A DNA stretch of 64,000 bases from Deltaproteobacteria bacterium (GTDB taxonomy: Bacteria; Myxococcota_A; UBA9160; JAJDAL01), in contig JAJDAL010000054.1 of the NCBI GenBank assembly GCA_029261875.1, forward strand, positions 1 to 64,000. The letters run 5' to 3'. The notes beneath the pieces are model-generated. The model did not search any database and was not told where the DNA came from. It saw only the letters and a list, made by a program, of their open reading frames with translations. The position numbers were made by a program, and so were the translations under genes. This document shows, in pieces, positions 62,369-64,000 of this stretch (the first letter of the stretch is position 1; every line of letters starts with the position of its first letter).

Positions 62369-64000
62369 GTGAACCCTTCGGTCGCCACACCGCCGGATCC
62401 CTCGAATCCGTTCCAGCGCCCCTGGGCGACGTGGCTCGCTTTGGCCCTCTTGACGCTGCTCGTGGCGGGGAAGTTTGCGCCCACCTGGCGGGCCGGGATC
62501 GATTCCGTCGTTCCCGCACTGTCGGTGTTCGGCGATCGAACGCAATTGAGTCCGCAGCAGAAGATGTGGAATGTCACGACCCGCGCGGACACCACCTTTG
62601 CGGCCTGGTTGGTCAGTCGCAACGCCTACACGTTGCTCCACCGACCGACGTCCTTGTTCCATGGGGAGCACTGTGCGCCAACCGAAAACAGCCTGACACT
62701 CGGTGAGCCGATGATCACCCTGGGCCTGCTCGCCGTGCCCGCATATCTCGTCACCGGCGATCCCATCGTTACCTACAACCTCGCGATGTTTACGGTTTGG
62801 TGGTTGGGGGCCGTTGCGATCTTTTCCCTGGTGGTCGCCTGGACGGGGAATCCAGTCGCGGGTTTCCTGGCTGCGGTGATCTACACCTTTCACCCCGCCC
62901 ACGCGCGCGACATCACGCATCCGTTCATCTACGACATGGCGTGGACGACCTTCGCGCTGTTGTTCTCCCAGCGCTTGTTGGCGCGGGGACGTTGGCGCGA
63001 CGCTGTCGGGCTATCCGTCTGCCTGGTGCTGCAGATGGGCGCGAGCTTCTACCCCCTGCTGTCGGCGCTCTTTCTCGTGCTTCCGTTTTCCGTGTGGTTG
63101 GTCGTCACCTACGGGCTGCGCCAGGTGACGCTTGCGCAATTCGGTTTCGTGCTCGCCTGCGCGGGGCTCGGCGCCTTTGCGATCTATTCCCCCTACCTGG
63201 AACTGCGGGCGGGTTCGGATCTGCTCGAACGTGCGAATCACAACTATTCGCCCTGGGTGACGTTTCTGCCCGGCGGATTGCGGTTTCCCGGATGGCCGCC
63301 GCTGCTCCTGATCGTGGCCGGGTTGGTGTTGGGTCGCAGGGAACTTCGCGGGCGTCTCGGCGGCGATCCGCGCGGGGCGCTCGTTCTCGGCGCGCTGTTG
63401 GTGGCCCTCGCGGCAACCGGAGGCACTGAGGTCGCGGAACGGGCGGCCTTGTTTGGCGCGCCGCCCCCCCCGGTCCCGCTGCCGAATCTCTACCGCGCGC
63501 TCGCGTCCTGGCTACCCGGCCTCGACGCCATTCGAAACGTTTCGCAATTGGGGCTGGGCGTGCATCTGGCCGCGAGTGTGCTGGCGGGACTCGGTGCGGC
63601 GTCGCTGTGGAGGCGCGTGCAGGGAAGGCGCATGGCGGTTGCCGTCGCGCTCGTTGCTGCGGCCGCGGTATCGATCGAAGCCGTGCGTCCGATCGGTACG
63701 CCGCCCAAGACCCATTGGGATCAGCTCGAGATCCGACCCGGTCCGGATGCCATCGACTTCTACGCCCAACTCGACCAGCTCGGAAACACCGGGGCGATGT
63801 TGGAAGTTCCCATCGCGGCCAACGTGATGTACAGCTTCGGGCGCGCCTTGAACCAGATCCTTCTCTCGGCCTGGCACCACCGGCCGACCTCGGCGTGCTT
63901 CGGCTCCTACAAGCCTCCCGAGCAGGAACGCGTGGTGGCGCTTGCGCGCTTGCTGCCGGATGCCGAGGCTGTGCGGGAGCTCGCCGCTTTGGGATTCACC
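62369..64000 (+). CDS. Polytopic membrane protein, C-terminus cut by window edge
   Basis: At least 544 residues, open to the end of the window. Reading from GTG 62369, a first helix (WLALALLTLLVAG-type) is followed by a large loop with KMWNVTTRADTTFAAWLVSR and FHGEHCAPTENSLTLGEPM, then about eight membrane helices, then a periplasmic tail containing LNQILLSAWHHRPTSACFG and LPDAEAVRELAALGF. This arrangement resembles GT-C-type or YfhO-like membrane proteins of polysaccharide or glycoprotein pathways. GTG 62342 is an alternative start; neither has a good ribosome site. It is divergent from the methyltransferase-sulfatase operon. Confidence 0.75.
   Translation, partial: MNPSVATPPDPSNPFQRPWATWLALALLTLLVAGKFAPTWRAGIDSVVPALSVFGDRTQLSPQQKMWNVTTRADTTFAAWLVSRNAYTLLHRPTSLFHGEHCAPTENSLTLGEPMITLGLLAVPAYLVTGDPIVTYNLAMFTVWWLGAVAIFSLVVAWTGNPVAGFLAAVIYTFHPAHARDITHPFIYDMAWTTFALLFSQRLLARGRWRDAVGLSVCLVLQMGASFYPLLSALFLVLPFSVWLVVTYGLRQVTLAQFGFVLACAGLGAFAIYSPYLELRAGSDLLERANHNYSPWVTFLPGGLRFPGWPPLLLIVAGLVLGRRELRGRLGGDPRGALVLGALLVALAATGGTEVAERAALFGAPPPPVPLPNLYRALASWLPGLDAIRNVSQLGLGVHLAASVLAGLGAASLWRRVQGRRMAVAVALVAAAAVSIEAVRPIGTPPKTHWDQLEIRPGPDAIDFYAQLDQLGNTGAMLEVPIAANVMYSFGRALNQILLSAWHHRPTSACFGSYKPPEQERVVALARLLPDAEAVRELAALGFT

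Overview
The window is GC-rich, densely coded Gram-negative DNA. It carries a TonB-dependent receptor, many lipoproteins, a type IV pilin, two PEP-CTERM proteins, sigma-54-type promoter elements and MalT-like ATPase regulators. This mix suggests a free-living bacterium of the former Deltaproteobacteria (Myxococcota, Binatota or Desulfobacterota-like). I cannot place it more precisely from sequence alone. I recognised no rRNA, tRNA, CRISPR array, insertion sequence or prophage.

Region 1 (1-19.7 kb, all minus strand). A truncated M18 aminopeptidase gene is followed by four consecutive giant genes, each encoding about 1,420-1,530 residues. All four products have a signal peptide, a LamG-like lectin module, a repeated middle module and a C-terminal module that I recognise as DUF6701, the module of MSHA-pilus protein MshQ. 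All four end in REVY. The two upstream genes (starts 14722 and 19422) each have a leader with a class I cyclic-di-GMP riboswitch whose 3' edge runs into the Shine-Dalgarno site. A short upstream motif recurs before three of the four genes.

Region 2 (19.7-28.8 kb). A GT39-like membrane glycosyltransferase, a TonB-dependent receptor, a secreted thrombospondin-3-repeat protein, a lytic-transglycosylase-like lipoprotein, an SRPBCC-Rieske fusion, a BON lipoprotein and a crotonase.

Region 3 (28.8-36.4 kb). A MalT-like AAA/TPR regulator, a smaller protein sharing its C-terminal domain, a PEP-CTERM beta-propeller-like protein, an MshA-like pilin behind a near-perfect sigma-54 promoter, and a divergent EAL phosphodiesterase with all catalytic residues. 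Together with region 1 this gives a c-di-GMP sensor, a c-di-GMP hydrolase, a pilin and MshQ-like surface proteins in 36 kb.

Region 4 (36.5-45.9 kb). A tightly packed MacAB-like exporter operon (adaptor, ATPase, two permeases) that ends in an Sfp-type phosphopantetheinyl transferase. It is followed by a TPR membrane protein, a methyltransferase, a metallophosphoesterase and an ABA4-like membrane protein.

Region 5 (46-64 kb). A rhomboid protease fused to a long regulatory tail, a second PEP-CTERM protein, a GST-like protein, a BamE/SmpA-like lipoprotein, a sodium/solute symporter, FabH, SppA, an unknown lipoprotein-like protein coupled to an M48 protease, an SGNH hydrolase, an overlapping methyltransferase-sulfatase-sulfatase operon, and a membrane protein cut by the window end.
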